DNA from: Zingiber officinale
Lineage: Eukaryota; Streptophyta; Magnoliopsida; Zingiberales; Zingiberaceae
Assembly (NCBI RefSeq): GCF_018446385.1
Contig: NC_055987.1
Location: 5,541,705-5,605,704, forward strand
Reading direction: 5' to 3'
Length of the DNA: 64,000 bases
The position numbers and the translations under genes were made by a program. Every line of letters begins with the position of its first letter. Position 1 is the first letter of the stretch. Shown piece by piece: positions 1-10,845 of this stretch. A model generated the notes under the pieces. That model was not told the DNA's origin and did no database searches. It worked only from the letters and a program-made list of their open reading frames with translations.

Positions 1-971
1 ACGGTGGACTCTGTTGGCTCCGTTGGTCGGGTGACTCAGCGTGGTAGCCAGAGATACCTCCCCGTCATCGTGTTCTGGGAGATGAGAGCATTGAGCTCCC
101 CATTTATGATTTGGGGTCACGGGACAGTACGACAACATCCCGTCCACTCGGTCACTCATCGGGAGTAGTGACGACGAGTGCACAGTTGTCACAACCCTAC
201 CCACTCGGTCTCACCATTTGTGTGTGAGATGATAGACTCGGTGACCAAGACACATCATTAGCATCATATGCATTGATGCATTTATATTTTTATGATTGTG
301 TTTGCTGCATTTGGTTGCTGCATTTTGGTTGGATACATACTTTTGACCTGCATACAGGATTATTGACACTTTCGGTTTGACGACCCTTTTGTCTGGATAG
401 GAGTTCCTGGTGAGTACAGCTTCCTCAGTTACCTTTCAGTTTTGCATATTCCCTATATATGATTAGGAAGCTGTATTCCATGTTTATTGCTGTTAGATAT
501 ATCTTACTACTCATGTCCATTGGTATTCGCTGAGTTGTTGAACTCACCCCCGTTGACACTATCTTTTCAGGTACCAGGTTATTTATGGTGTCGCTTGGAG
601 CATCCTGTCTGCTGGTCCCCACGTCACATCAGAAGCCATATCTCCGCATTTTTTTGTTATTTGATCTTGGTATATGAGATGTATGTATTTGACTTTGTGT
701 GTTCTGGTTTTGTGTTCGGAGTGTTGATGCTGTATGTGATGTTTTGTATTCGTTGTTGGTAGTGTAAGCCTAGCCGGCTAGCAGTCTTTGTGTTTTGGTT
801 TTGTTCCAGCCGAGTGGGCTGATGATATATATATAACTGCGTGGTTGTGTGTATATATTCCAGCCGCCTGTGGCTGATGTATATTGTGTATGTAGAAAGT
901 TTCAGATTGTCCGCCTACAGGGGAAGTGCTGCCGAAATTTCTTCGGACAGGGACTCCTCCGGGGCGTGACA
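1..971 (+). mobile_element. 3' part of a Ty3 chromovirus-type LTR
   Basis: The block ends at 971 with the segment GGACTCCTCCGGGGCGTGACA-like and a terminal CA. From memory this ending is typical of Del/Tekay chromovirus LTRs in monocots, as is the internal stretch near 530-600 (TTGTTGAACTCACCCC followed by a CAGGTACC segment). No coding sequence is visible. The left end lies outside the window, so solo LTR and 3' LTR of a full element cannot be told apart. It abuts copia coding sequence directly at 972, so it appears to have landed inside that older element. The family call is from memory of LTR ends, not from a database. Confidence 0.6.
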
Positions 972-2019
972 GAGGTACTTAAGGTACACTCGTGAATATG
1001 GACTGCACTATAGAAGATATCCTGCTGTGATCGAAGGATACAGCGTTGCAAGTTGGATATCTGATATACAAGACTTTAAGTCTACGAGTGGATATGTCTT
1101 CACTCTAGCTGGTGTAGTCATTTCCTGAAAGTCTTCTAAGCAAACCGTAATAACTAGATCCACGATGGAATATGAGTTTGTAGCTCTTGACAAATGTGGT
1201 GAAGAGGCTGAATGACTATGACAATTCTTAGAAGATATTCCACGTTGGCTAAAACATGTGCCGGCGATTTGCATACATTGCGATAGTAAATCAACAATTG
1301 GTCGGGCACAGAGCCATCTGTATAATAGTAAGTCTAGACATATACGTCGTAGACATAATACCATTAGACAACTACTCTCAACTAGAGTTATCACTGTTGA
1401 CTATGTGAAGTCAAAAGATAACCTAGCGGATCCGCTAACCAAGGGGTTAAATCGAGAGTTAGTTGCAAACTCATCACAGGAAATGGGCTTGATGCCGTTG
1501 TCAGCGATCAGTGCAGAGGACACCCAACCTATGCTGACTGGAGATCCCAAGAACTAGGTTCAAAGGGACAACTAATCTGCACTGACTAGACACACTGTAG
1601 GGGAAGTCCCATGAAACAGTGACTAGACCAGGATAAGCCGATGGGCTTTTACTGATAAAAAAAAACAAAAAAAAAAGAGTAGATGGTAACTCTTGAGAGA
1701 TCGCCTATGTGAGAAAGAAGTGGGGTCGCTTCGAAGAGAATTGGAGGCACAATTCTGAGAGCTTCTCACAGAACCAGGCGTGTACATGGCCAAGAACGAA
1801 CACACTCATAAGACCTGAGCTATATCAGGGAGAGTCTTGGGTAAGATCTGTCCTGCTTACATCAACGGCCAAACAGTTCAAAGACATCACGTCTACTAAT
1901 CAGCCAGTGAGCAAACAGAGTTTACAAGGGAAGGTTCAAAGGATAACACCTACATATCCTATACTCGACTCAACTGTCGAAAACTATCACAAATCCTTGT
2001 TTTCATTCATGTGGGGGAT
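972..2019 (+). pseudogene. Ty1/copia RNase H fragment and 3' untranslated part
   Basis: Translation shows the copia RNase H end: the RYLRYT..EYGLHY block, [12 protein letters not shown], then [42 protein letters not shown]. The same domain with the same order is present in the copia element at 20.8-21.5 kb, so the two belong to related families. It is broken: in-frame stops replace the tryptophans of the expected SWKS and EAEWL motifs (near 1126 and 1213), and all upstream gag, integrase and reverse transcriptase are absent, cut off by the LTR that ends at 971. A purine-rich tract, GTGGGGGAT, at 2011-2019 is the polypurine tract next to the LTR. Confidence 0.85.
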
Positions 2020-3059
2020 TGTTGAAAAAAATTGAATGAAAACACGGCATGTGGGTTGTAGTCCCACAACGATTGAAAGCAAGGCTTTCCGACTGATTCG
2101 GAACAAAGGGGATTGGAAATCTAGGGCCCGGATGACAGCAACCCGAGGGGTATTTTTGTGAACCCCATTATTTGTTACATCAGTCAGACAACTTGTTAGC
2201 GAGCATACAAGATAAGGAAGGTCGCCAGCTTACTTACACGCCACGTGGCACGCTTGCTTGTGCCACGTGGCACGCTTGCTTGTGCCACATGGCACGCAAG
2301 GCCACATGGCAAGCAAGCTTGCAAGCCAAGTGGCTTCCTGGCAAATTGCAGCCAACAGCAAGCCACGTTGTGGCTTGCTGGCAAGCATGCAAGCCACAAC
2401 GTGGCTTGCTGTGCTTGCAAGACAAGCACAACAAGGTCTATATAAGACCTTTGAGTGGAGAGGAATGAAGCAGACGAGGGAAAAGCTTCAGTGAGTTTTG
2501 AAAACAAACACCAGTGAGCTTTGTGCTTTGTAAGAGGAAAAGCTCAAGTGAGCTTTGTGTGAGAAGAGCATGCTTCAATTCCTCTTTGAATCCCCATGTT
2601 TCCTTCTCTTCTGTTGTGCGCTTCTTTGGCTCAATAGAAATAGTGATAGTTTTCGGATCTAGTTCAGATCGTCACGACAACCAGTGCTTGGTTATGTTCG
2701 TGATCCTGCCGTTTTATCCTGGGAAACAAACGTCCACCTGATCCTCTGAGCACCGCGGAGGGGCCAAATCTGTTTTAAGGAGACAGCGCTCTGCTGGACT
2801 CGGCATCCACTCTGAGTTCGTGTTGCAGCTCTCGACATCCTGTCAGCAATTCTCAGCAGCAACGTGGCACCGCTCGACAACTCACGGTGTCCTCGACTCA
2901 CCTACTCGGTGCGTGGCTCGGCTCGCTAGAGTCGACAGTTTGAGATTATCTGCTCAAACCTACTTGATTGTAAGTTCTTGTGACTCTGGTACGCACTCAG
3001 AAGCGTGGAAAAGAGCTTCTGAGACAATCACACAGATTGTAACGGGTTTACTTCCAACA
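2020..3059 (+). mobile_element. 3' LTR of the broken copia element
   Basis: The 1,040-bp LTR starts TGTTGAA right after the polypurine tract and ends TTCCAACA, giving matching TGTTG...CAACA termini. A possible TATA motif, CTATATAAG, sits near 2439-2447. No target duplication can be tested because the 5' end of the element is missing. Confidence 0.75.
2239..2420. repeat. Cluster of GTGCCACGTGGCAC palindromes in the LTR
   Basis: Within the copia LTR, the palindrome core GCCACGTGGCA occurs at 2240-2250 and as perfect GTGCCACGTGGCAC at 2260-2273, with a variant GTGCCACATGGCAC at 2282-2295. A GCAAGCC/GGCTTGC-rich inverted repeat follows (about 2358-2411) whose two arms, AGCAAGCCACGTTGTGGCTT and its reverse complement, face each other. 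CACGTG is the plant G-box core. Whether it acts as an enhancer here is inference. Confidence 0.7.
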
Positions 3060-3288
3060 TTTAGTTTATACTTTAGACAACAAATGGCCAAATAACAGAA
3101 AATTGAAATAAGAAAACCAACTAAAAGAACAAAATTTTGATATGTAGAGTAAACAATTAAGAAATGCATCTTATTTTTGTTTCTTGAGTTGTTGTCAGCT
3201 AGTTTCTGTTCAACATATGTAAATTTTCGAATGATATCTTTGAATGTTGGCCTGTTAGCTGGATCACTACTCTAATACTGATTAATAA
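3060..3288 (-). pseudogene. Relic of the last exon of a protein kinase
   Basis: On the minus strand, after a possible splice acceptor TTTAG, the translation reads FINQY, a TAG stop, then SSDPANRPTFKDIIRKF and YVEQKLADNN. This is the C-terminal lobe pattern of plant kinases, CW..DP..RPTF..I, with the tryptophan codon turned into a stop. The reading continues into the copia LTR edge at 3060 without a normal end, so the fragment was cut by that insertion or never kept its own stop. No glycine loop, HRD or DFG motif is found nearby. The kinase family cannot be fixed from about 40 residues. Confidence 0.6.
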
Positions 3289-3304
3289 ACCTAAAGGAAA
3301 AGAT

Positions 3305-3362
<58 letters not shown>

Positions 3363-3787
3363 GTCATAACAACCTTTGCTTATAAAAACCAAGGAATTTC
3401 TATATTATTACAGATTCTCTGTGTTTGCACACACAAAAGCTAATGTATTAAATGTCATGTCAACAGTTTTACAATCAAAATCTAAGAAAATGTTATCAGC
3501 ATCAACAAATTTGAGTCAAAAGTTTACAATTTATCCCAAAAAAAAACAGATATATGATAATCCATCACTAATCGGACTCCAAAATAATAAGATAATACTC
3601 ACGCAAATAATTTTTGATTTCTTTTGTAACCTAGTTTCCATTTGTTATTGTATTCTTGAGCTTGAGCTTGAGCTTGAGCTTGTACGAGACTTCTGCACCT
3701 CCGAAAAGTTTCCAATAAAGAGTTATTCATAGTAGAACTGTGAGTGTGAGTAATGAACCCTTGGATTAGTCATCTCAAGAAGATAGA
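3289..3787. other. Noncoding spacer with (AT)n and GAGCTT repeats
   Basis: An uninterrupted (AT)n tract runs about 3309-3358, and five tandem GAGCTT/CTTGAG hexamers lie about 3655-3682. No gene is seen. The stretch ends at the 5' LTR of the Tat element. Confidence 0.8.
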
Positions 3788-4699
3788 TGATCCGGTAGTA
3801 AGAGTGGGCCCCCCCGCTTCTTGCAAAGTCAACGCCAAGTGGAAGTCACCGGAACAGCCGCCCACCCAGAGGAGAGTGTGGTCCGACCGGACGGACGGCC
3901 GTAGACGGTCGGTCCGATTGGACTGTCGGCCGGTCGATGGAATCGAGTACCTGGAGGGGTCCGGCCGGCTCGCACTTATAGTTGGGAGGCACCCTGTCAA
4001 ATCGGGGTTCCGACGCTCAGTTAAAAAGGTCATGGACCGAGCTGACCTTTTGACCGACCGCAGTCATAAAGCACCCCTGTTAGTCTCCACAAAGCACAAG
4101 TAAACCATTGCGGATGTCCGGTCGGATGTTTAGGTATCCGTCCGCTCGGACTACAAGTTTGGAGCAAAGGAAAAGGCCAGAGGATTTCTTTCTTTGACAA
4201 CCTGTAGGTTTCACGTGTGTGCCATGCTCCAAATCTTGTGACAGGGGATTCTGCTGTCCCATCGAGGGCATGCTTTGACTGTAGCGATATGGGTCAGGTA
4301 AACTTTCTGACAGGACGGAGGACACTTATGCACTTCGGGATTCCGCTGTCCCATCGAGGGCATGCTCTGACTGTAGCGATAGGGGTCAGGTAAGCTTTCT
4401 GACAGCCGCATACCTAGGAAAGGACAGAGGACACTTATGCACTTCGGTACGCGTGCCCAAACTTGACACCGCTCTATATAAAGAGCCTCGGGTTTCACCG
4501 GCAGGAGGATTCGGGTATGTACTCTGAGACTTCTGGAGCCACCTTGTTCATCGTGATTTACCGACTTGAGCGTCGGAGGGTCGTCGCTGGGAATCCCTTC
4601 CCGGCTCGACTTGCGGATAGCCGGAGCATCTCGACACTAGTTGGAGATCTACATCGGCGAGCCGGTGAGCGCCACGTGTCCAGCCGCTCGGACAGATCA
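3788..4699 (+). repeat. 5' LTR of the Tat element
   Basis: 912 bp, starting TGATCCGG and ending CAGATCA, so the ends are an inverted repeat TGATC...GATCA. It aligns almost throughout with 13891-14792. Inside, a ~92-bp segment starting CTGTCCCATCGAGGGCATGC is tandemly doubled (4254 and 4346). The matching repeat in the 3' LTR has a period of 109 bp, so this LTR has lost about 17 bp between the copies. Confidence 0.88.
4474..4482 (+). promoter_or_regulatory. LTR TATA box
   Basis: CTATATAAA near the middle of the LTR, kept in the 3' LTR (about 14571-14579) and in the related solo LTR (about 45649-45657). Its position fits the U3/R promoter of the element. Confidence 0.65.
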
Positions 4700-6120
4700 A
4701 ATTGGCGCCGTCGTGGGAACGCCTGCATCCGATCGTAGACAATGGACGGGCGGGACGACAACACACGGTGACGCTTTCAGCAGAAGAACTCGATCTGGTC
4801 AAGATAAGGGCCGCCAAACTCATAGAGCAAAAACAAAAAGCATCCACCGAGCAGCAACAAGCAACATCTGCGTCTCATGGCCGAGCGGAAGCACCTCCAC
4901 CGTCGCATTTCACCGAGCCTTGTTTCGCACTCCTGAAGCTGCACCAGCTCGAAGAGATAGAGGCTCCTCTTCAGATGAAATGCCAAGGCGGGATGACAGA
5001 AAAGGGAAAGCCCCCCGGGCAGACTCATCTCCCGAGCGGACCAATCGCCAATTCTCGGAAGATATTTTACGAGACCCTCTGCCCAAGCACTACGTGCCTC
5101 CGGCGATCGGCGAATACAATGGAACAACGGACCCGGATGATCATCTGGGTAAGTTCGATAATACAGCCACGCTCCATCAGTACACAGATGGAGTAAAGTG
5201 TAGAGTTTTCCTTACCACCCTCTCGGGATCGGCTCAACGGTGGTTTCGAAGGTTGCCGGACGGATCCATCACGAGCTTCAAGGAATTCCGAACGGCCTTC
5301 CTCCACCACTTCGCCAGTAGTCGGCGCTATCAAAAGACAAGTGTCAGCTTGTTTGCCATCAAGCAAGAGCCGAAAGAATCGCTTCGAGACTATATTCAGC
5401 GATTCAACCAAGTGGTGATGGATATCCCAACGGCCACATCGGAGACGATGATGAATGCCTTCACGCAAGGCCTTGTGGATGGGGACTTCTTCCGGTCGCT
5501 CATCCGAAAGCCGCCCCGAGATTATGATCACATGCTACATCGGGCCAACGAATATATAAATGTGGAAGAAGCGCAAGCCGCTCGGAAAAAGGAAACTCCA
5601 GCCGAGCGCGCACCTGTTCATGCCGAGCGGAAACAACATCGACCCCCCCCCACGCCAGATCGCACGTACAAGAAGTGGCTGCCGCTCGGCTCAAGCCAAA
5701 GAAGAGGTGGACCCCTATGTTCTGCAAATTCCACCAAACGGATACGCACAACACGAGGGATTGCCGAAGCCTTCCCTTTGTGTCCAATCCTGTTCCCGAG
5801 CCGAACGACGGTCTCCTCCCCTCGACAGGAGGCAAAGGACCCGAAGCCGACCGGACCCGCATAGAGAGGCGACATCACCAGACGTCCGATCGGCATAGAT
5901 CCCCAAGACAGGAGAGTCGGACGTCCAGAGAGCGGTCCCGACCGTCCGCTCGGGAGGAGGAAAAGCAATACTTCCGGGCGAGATCAGCGTTATTGCTGGC
6001 GGACCGACCGAGGAGATTCCAACCGAGCGGCCGTCCGGCACTGCAGATCCACACGGTCACTGTAGCCAGAGGGCAAGTGGACCGGAAATCACTTTCGGGC
6101 CCGGAGACTTGGAAGGAGTA
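4700..6120 (+). pseudogene. Tat gag polyprotein, frameshifted
   Basis: The capsid region (about 5060-5570) is well kept: LPKHYVPPAIGEYNGTTD, HLGKF, then VFLTTLSGSAQRWFRRLP and QEPKESLRDYIQRFNQ match the Retrotrans_gag family. An N-terminal charged segment (TLSAEELDLVKIRAAKL, about 4768-4818) lies in another frame, so a frameshift occurs around 4870-4950. A CX2H-type knuckle, CKFHQTDTHNTRDC, appears near 5718-5759 in a third frame, as in other Tat gag proteins. At least two frame changes prevent one continuous protein. The first ATG after the primer site (4742) runs quickly into a stop, so the true start is uncertain. Confidence 0.8.
4703..4720 (+). other. Primer-binding site
   Basis: TGGCGCCGTCGTGGGAAC begins three bases after the LTR end. 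The TGGCGCCG start resembles the complement of the 3' end of tRNA-Asp used by many plant Ty3 elements. The tRNA identity is an inference from similarity. Confidence 0.7.
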
Positions 6121-6330
6121 GAAGTGCCCCATGACGACGCCCTGCTCATTAAAGCGGTAATAGCAAATTACACTATTCATCGCATATTCGTTGACACAGG
6201 AGCCTCGGTCAACATCATATTCAAGAAGGCGTTCGATCACCGCAAATTGATCGAGCCGTGCGCCCATGACTACCCGCCTCACGGGTTTACGGCAACGGTT
6301 CAGGTTGACAGATCCTACCCACCTCACTAG
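6109..6330 (+). pseudogene. Retropepsin (protease) segment of pol
   Basis: The frame reads IFVDTGASVNIIFKKAFD at about 6186-6240. DTGAS is the aspartyl-protease active-site motif, preceded by ALLIKAVIANYTIHR, as usual for Ty3 Tat polyproteins. A stop follows at 6330 before the flap region, and the frame then shifts. Confidence 0.75.
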
Positions 6331-6599
6331 GGTAAGAGCCGCTCAGGAGGACCGGGACAATAAACTTCGTGGTGGTCGACTCTCCATCATCCTACAATGT
6401 CATTCTGGGTCGACCCTCGGCGAATTTCGAGCGGTTGTTTCAACCTTCCACCGGAAGATAAAGTTCCCTGTGGAAGACAAAGTAGGAGAAGTGCGTGGAG
6501 ATCAACTAGTAGCTCGGCGATGCTATATAGAGATGATCCGAGGAATCTTCTTCCGCTCGGAAGGCCCCGAATCGAGGTACACGCCATAACCGAGAAACC

Positions 6600-7500
6600 T
6601 CCCGCTTTAATTTATGATGAAAAGGAGGAAGTTCATATCCATCCGACCCGATCGGAGGCCACTACTTTCATCGCCTCGGATCTAGAGGAAAAAAGAAGAA
6701 GAAGTTGATCCAATGCCTCCAGCAAAATCATGATGTCTTTGTTTGGTCGACACACGAGTTGCCGAATTTCGCCGAGCCTAGCGCAGCATGAGTTGCATGT
6801 CCGACCGACCGCGCCGACCGGCGAAAAAAAGAGATTTTAGCGCCGACAGAATGCCATAATCCGGGCGAAGTAGAGAAACTTGGAGGCCGCCATATTCCAA
6901 GTTCCGAGCTGGCTAGCCAACGTGGTATTAGTCTCCAAGCCGGGCAAGTGGAGAGTTTGCATTGACTTTCGGACTTAAACAAAGCATGTCCCAAAGATTT
7001 TTATCCTCTGCCCGGATAGATCAGCTACGGCCGGCTGGGAATTAATTTGCATGCTCGACGCCTACCGGGCTATCACTGTGCACCGCCGCCCGCCAAGATC
7101 GTGGAAAGGTTAGCTTCGTGATCGCCGACTGCTGACATAACGTGATGCCGTTCGGATTGAAGAATGCCGGGGCCACCTATCAACGCTTGATGAACAAAGT
7201 GTTGAGAGAGCAGATAGGGCGGAATCTGGAAGTTTATGACATTCTTATTAAATCCGTCCTAGCGGCAGATCTCTTTAAAGACATGGAAGAGACATTCCGA
7301 ACGCTGCGCAAATACTGAGTCAAGCTGAATCCCCAGAAGTGCCTGTTCGGAGCAAAGGGAGGACGTTTCTTGGGATACGTAGTTACCGAGCGGGGAATCG
7401 AAGCCAACCCTAGCAAGGTGAAAGCTCTGCAAGACATGCTTCCTCCCGAAACACAAGGGAAGTGCAACGGTTGACCGGTCGGATAATTTGTCCAGATTCA
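6600..7500 (+). pseudogene. Ty3 reverse transcriptase, heavily broken
   Basis: Recognisable pieces are scattered over several frames: PLGRPRIEVHAITEKP near 6555, a run near 6720-6960 corresponding to the fingers region, and MPFGLKNAGATYQRLMNKVL at about 7145-7204 (RT block with FGLKNA). The catalytic YVDD block that should follow is lost: EVYD is followed directly by ILIKS. Many in-frame stops and shifts separate the pieces. The enzyme is dead in this copy. Confidence 0.75.
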
Positions 7501-7946
7501 TCTCCAAAACTGCCAACCGGAGCCTGCCATTCTTCAAGATCCTGCGCAAGGCTACTAAGTTCCAGTGGAACGAAGAGTGTGACCGAGCATTTGAAGAGTT
7601 GAAAACATATCTGAATTCCCTGCCTGTACTGGCCAAGCCGATCGGAGGCGAGTCACTGTATATGTATTTGTCGTCAACTGAGCATGCTGTAGGCTCAGCA
7701 CTTGTGAGGGCGAACGGCGAAGAGCAGCCGGTGTATTTTCTGAGCCATATTTTGAAAGATGCTGAATCTCGCTACACCGGGCTCGAGAAGTTGGCCTTTG
7801 CATTGGTTCTAGCCGCTCGGCGCCTTCGACCGTATTTCTTGGCCCACACAATCATTGTCCGGACGAACAGTCCACTCGGAAGAGTCCTGTTGAATCCAGA
7901 AGCGTCCGGACGGCTTATCAAGTGGACGACAGAGCTCGGCGATTAA
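7488..7946 (+). pseudogene. Ty3 RNase H (first) domain
   Basis: An open frame of about 150 codons reads FISKTANRSLPFFKILRKA, then FQWNEECDRAFEELKTYL, GGESLYMYLSSTEHAVGSAL, QPVYFLSHILKDAESRYTGL. This matches the RT_RNaseH_2-type domain that follows the Ty3 polymerase. It is the best preserved part of pol. It ends at a stop (7946) after TTELGD, before the second RNase H. Confidence 0.8.
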
Positions 7947-7956
7947 AGCCCAATCC

Positions 7957-8440
7957 TTGGCTGATTTTGTGACCGAAGTGCAGAGGCCCGAGCCGGAAGC
8001 TCTGTGGAAGATATATGTGGATGGGTCTTCCACTCGACTCGGAAGCGGGATTGGGATATTACTTATCTCACCGCAAGAAGAAAAGATGCACCTATCCGTC
8101 CGGCTGGACTACAAGGCCACCAACAATGAGGCAGAGTATGAGGCCCTTATAGCCGGATTACAGGCAGCACGGCATGTGGGAGCCGGTCGGGTGACCCTCT
8201 ATTCGGATTCACAGTTAGCAACTTTCCGGCACCTTTGAAATCAAGCGTGTTCGGCTTAAACTCTACGCTGAGGCCTTTGAAAAACTCAAAGCTACTTTCC
8301 GAGAAGTGCTTATTCGGAAGATTCCCCGAGCGGAGAACCAGGCGGCCGATGAGTTGGCCAAACTCGCGAGCTCAATAACGCCGGTCGCCATTCAGCAGCC
8401 AATTGAAAAAACGCTGATGGTGGCGCATGTCGACCGGATG
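7957..8440 (+). pseudogene. Second, archaeal-type RNase H
   Basis: The frame reads WKIYVDGSSTRLGSGIGILL, then DYKATNNEAEYEALIAGL and VTLYSDSQL. These are the D, E and D active-site blocks of a classical RNase H. A frameshift near 8222 is followed by VRLKLYAEAFEKLKATF-like and IPRAENQAADELAKLASS blocks. A second RNase H after the Ty3 one is a diagnostic trait of the Tat lineage. A loop region is disrupted, so this copy is not functional as one frame. Confidence 0.8.
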
Positions 8441-9300
8441 CAAGGCCTCGCGTTTCCAAGTGATTGGAGGACACCTATTATAGAATTCCTCCGTTCGGGC
8501 ACCACACCATCCGATGAATATGCAGCCGGCTCCTCGGAAGAAGAGCCGGTCGGTCTCATCGGAGATCAGCTTTACAAGAAAGCTTTCTCGTCCCTGCTAA
8601 AATGTGTAAGCTCGGAGGACTCACACATCCTCCGAAGTACATCAAGGATCATGTGGAGGTCATCCGGCGGACGCTCGTTAGCCAAGAAGATCCTCTTGGC
8701 CGGATACTTTTGGCCAACTTTACAAGCAGATGCCGCTCGGACAGTATCTACATGCCTTTCATGCCGAAGTATCACAACTTCTCCCACCGACCGCAGAGGA
8801 GATGAAGGCATCAACCATCTCATGTCCGTTCGATCGGTGGGGAATGGATATTGTGGGTCCATTTCCGATGGCGACCGGGCAGAGGAAATTTTACTAGTGG
8901 CGGTAGACTATTTCTCCAAGTGGGTGGAGGCCGAAGCTGGCAAAGATCATCGAGCAAATGGTTAAAAATTCATCCGGCAAGACATCATTTGTCGGTTGGC
9001 ATCCCTCGCCGTGTTCGACAACGGCGGTTCATGTGGAAGATGTTGGAGGATTGGTGCCAAAGCTACGGATTGAGCAACATTTCACGTCCGTGGCCTATCC
9101 TCGAGCAACGCGGTCAAGTCGCCAACGGAAATTCTTCAGATTCAGCTCGACCATTTGGGAGGAGTTGGCGGATGAAGTGCCGAGGCGTCTTGTGGGCTAT
9201 CCGAACGACGCCAAAAGAAGGGACGGAGTCACACCGTTCCATTTGGTATATGGCGGTGAGGTTGTCATACCGGTCGAAGTCAGCCAGGATCCGTAACTAT
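8441..9300 (+). pseudogene. Ty3 integrase, frameshifted
   Basis: Pieces in order are GDQLYKKAFSSLLKCVS (integrase N-terminal linker), AKKILLAGYFWPTLQADAAR with CLSCR (zinc-binding region), LLVAVDYFSKWVEAEAG at about 8889-8941 (first catalytic Asp of the core), and near 9210 a C-terminal stretch GVTPFHLVYGGEVVIPVE. The pieces lie in at least three frames. Confidence 0.75.
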
Positions 9301-9681
9301 GATGATGACAACACCGAACGAAGGAGCTGGACTTGGTAGAAGAGGAGAGGGCAAAGGCGTCTGTTCGGGGCAGTGGATGAAGCAAAACTACAACCGGTGC
9401 GTATCCCGGATCGTTCCAAGTCGGCGATCTTGTCGGAAGAAAGTCAAGCCGGTCGGCGACGCCATCAAACTCGCCATGGGCAGGCCCTTTCAAAATCATC
9501 GAAAGCTCGGCTCGGGCGATGGACGGACGGCAGCTAGATAGGCCGTGGAGCGCGAACCACCTCCCGCCTTACCGGGAAAGGTGTATCACTGTAAATCACC
9601 GTGTATTTCATTTTTCGACTAAATACTTGAAATGCAGAGATGAAAAGTCAAAGGAGCGAATATAAGGCATTATCATCGTAG

Positions 9682-9910
9682 CGCGAAGGCCCCCGAGCCG
9701 ATCGGCCGGGAGGTTTATGTGGTTAAGACTTGTAAGCAAATAACCCGTGCCGTTCGGCCGGAAGTAAATTGGTCGAGCCAAACGCTCGAAGCACGAAGGC
9801 CCCGCGCCGTTCGGCCGGAGGTAAATGGGTCGAGCCAAACGCTCGAAGATCGAAGGCCCCGTGCCATTCGGACGGAGGTATATTATCCGAGCCAAAATAC
9901 TCGATGAAGT
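9682..9910 (+). repeat. 57-bp tandem repeat after integrase
   Basis: Units starting CGAAGGCCCC at 9682, 9793 and 9851 share CGTTCGGCCGGAGGTAAAT and GAGCCAAACGCTCGAAG. Copies two and three are 58 bp apart and the first is longer and diverged. It is a short minisatellite in the untranslated part between integrase and the 3' LTR. Confidence 0.75.
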
Positions 9911-10049
9911 AGATCCTGAGCCGTGCGGCCAGGAAGGCATTATCCAAGCTGGGGGAAAGGCAAAGAGCTACGCCGAACGGAAGTGTCAAAATTAGCCTTG
10001 ACGGCCGTCTAGCCCAGACGTTAAACCGTAGAGCCGCGCCGACCGGCTA

Positions 10050-10845
10050 TAAATATCGCCGACGAGCACCGTCGTTAAAGATCGGGAGACGAGCCGGCGT
10101 CATAAACCCTCCGAGCGAAGACCGACGAGCACCGTCGTTAAAGATCGGGAGACGAGCCGACGCCTATAAACCCTCCGACGGAAGACCGACGAGCACCGTC
10201 GTTAAAGATCAAGAGACGAGCTGCCTATAAACCCTCCGAGCGGAAGACCGACGAGCACCGTCAAAGATCAAGAGACGAGCCGGCGTATAAACCCTCCAAG
10301 CGGAAGACCGACGAGCACCGTTAAAGATCGGAGACGAGCCTATAAACCCTCCGAGAGGAAGACCGACGAGCACCGTCGTTAAAGATCGAGAGACGAGCCG
10401 TCTATAAACCCTCCGAGCGGAAGACCGACGAGCACCGTCAAAGATCAAGAGACGAGCCTATAAACCGAGCGGAAGACCGACGAGCACCGTCAAAGATCAA
10501 GAGACGGCGTCTATAAACCCTCCGAGCGGAAGAGAGACGAGCACCGTCGTTAAAGATCAAAAGACGAGCCGGCGTCTATAAACCCTCCGAGCGGAAGACC
10601 GACGAGCACCGTCGTTAAAGATTGAGAGCCGCGCCGACCGGCTATAAATATCCGCGCCGACGAGCACCATCGTTAAAGATCGAGAGACGAGCCGGCGTCT
10701 ATAAACCCTCCGAGCGGAAGAGAGACGAGCACCGTCGTTAAAGATCAAAAGACGAGCCGGCGTCTATAAACCCTCCGAGCGGAAGACCGACGAGCACCGT
10801 CGTTAAAGATCGAGAGCCGCGCCGACCGTCTATAAATAATCCAAG
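10050..10845 (+). repeat. ~61-bp minisatellite, about 13 copies
   Basis: GACGAGCACCGTC recurs about 13 times (near 10060, 10125, 10187, 10250, 10310, 10366, 10427, 10478, 10536, 10600, 10659, 10724 and 10788) with spacing of about 51-65 bp. Each unit also carries TTAAAGATC, a CTATAAACCCTCC segment and CCGAGCGGAAGA. The last part is organised at a higher level: 10,531-10,640 and 10,719-10,830 are nearly the same, about 188 bp apart, a three-unit higher-order repeat. Tandem arrays at this place are known in Tat elements. Confidence 0.85.

Noticed and set aside
2172-2507. Several overlapping open frames on both strands
   Set aside because: They arise from the palindromic GCCACGTGGC and GCAAGC repeats in the copia LTR, with no domain and all frames open alike.
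10050-10845. Regularly spaced repeats resembling a CRISPR array
   Set aside because: Units vary in length (51-65 bp), no unique spacers are separated by constant repeats, and they sit inside a plant retrotransposon.
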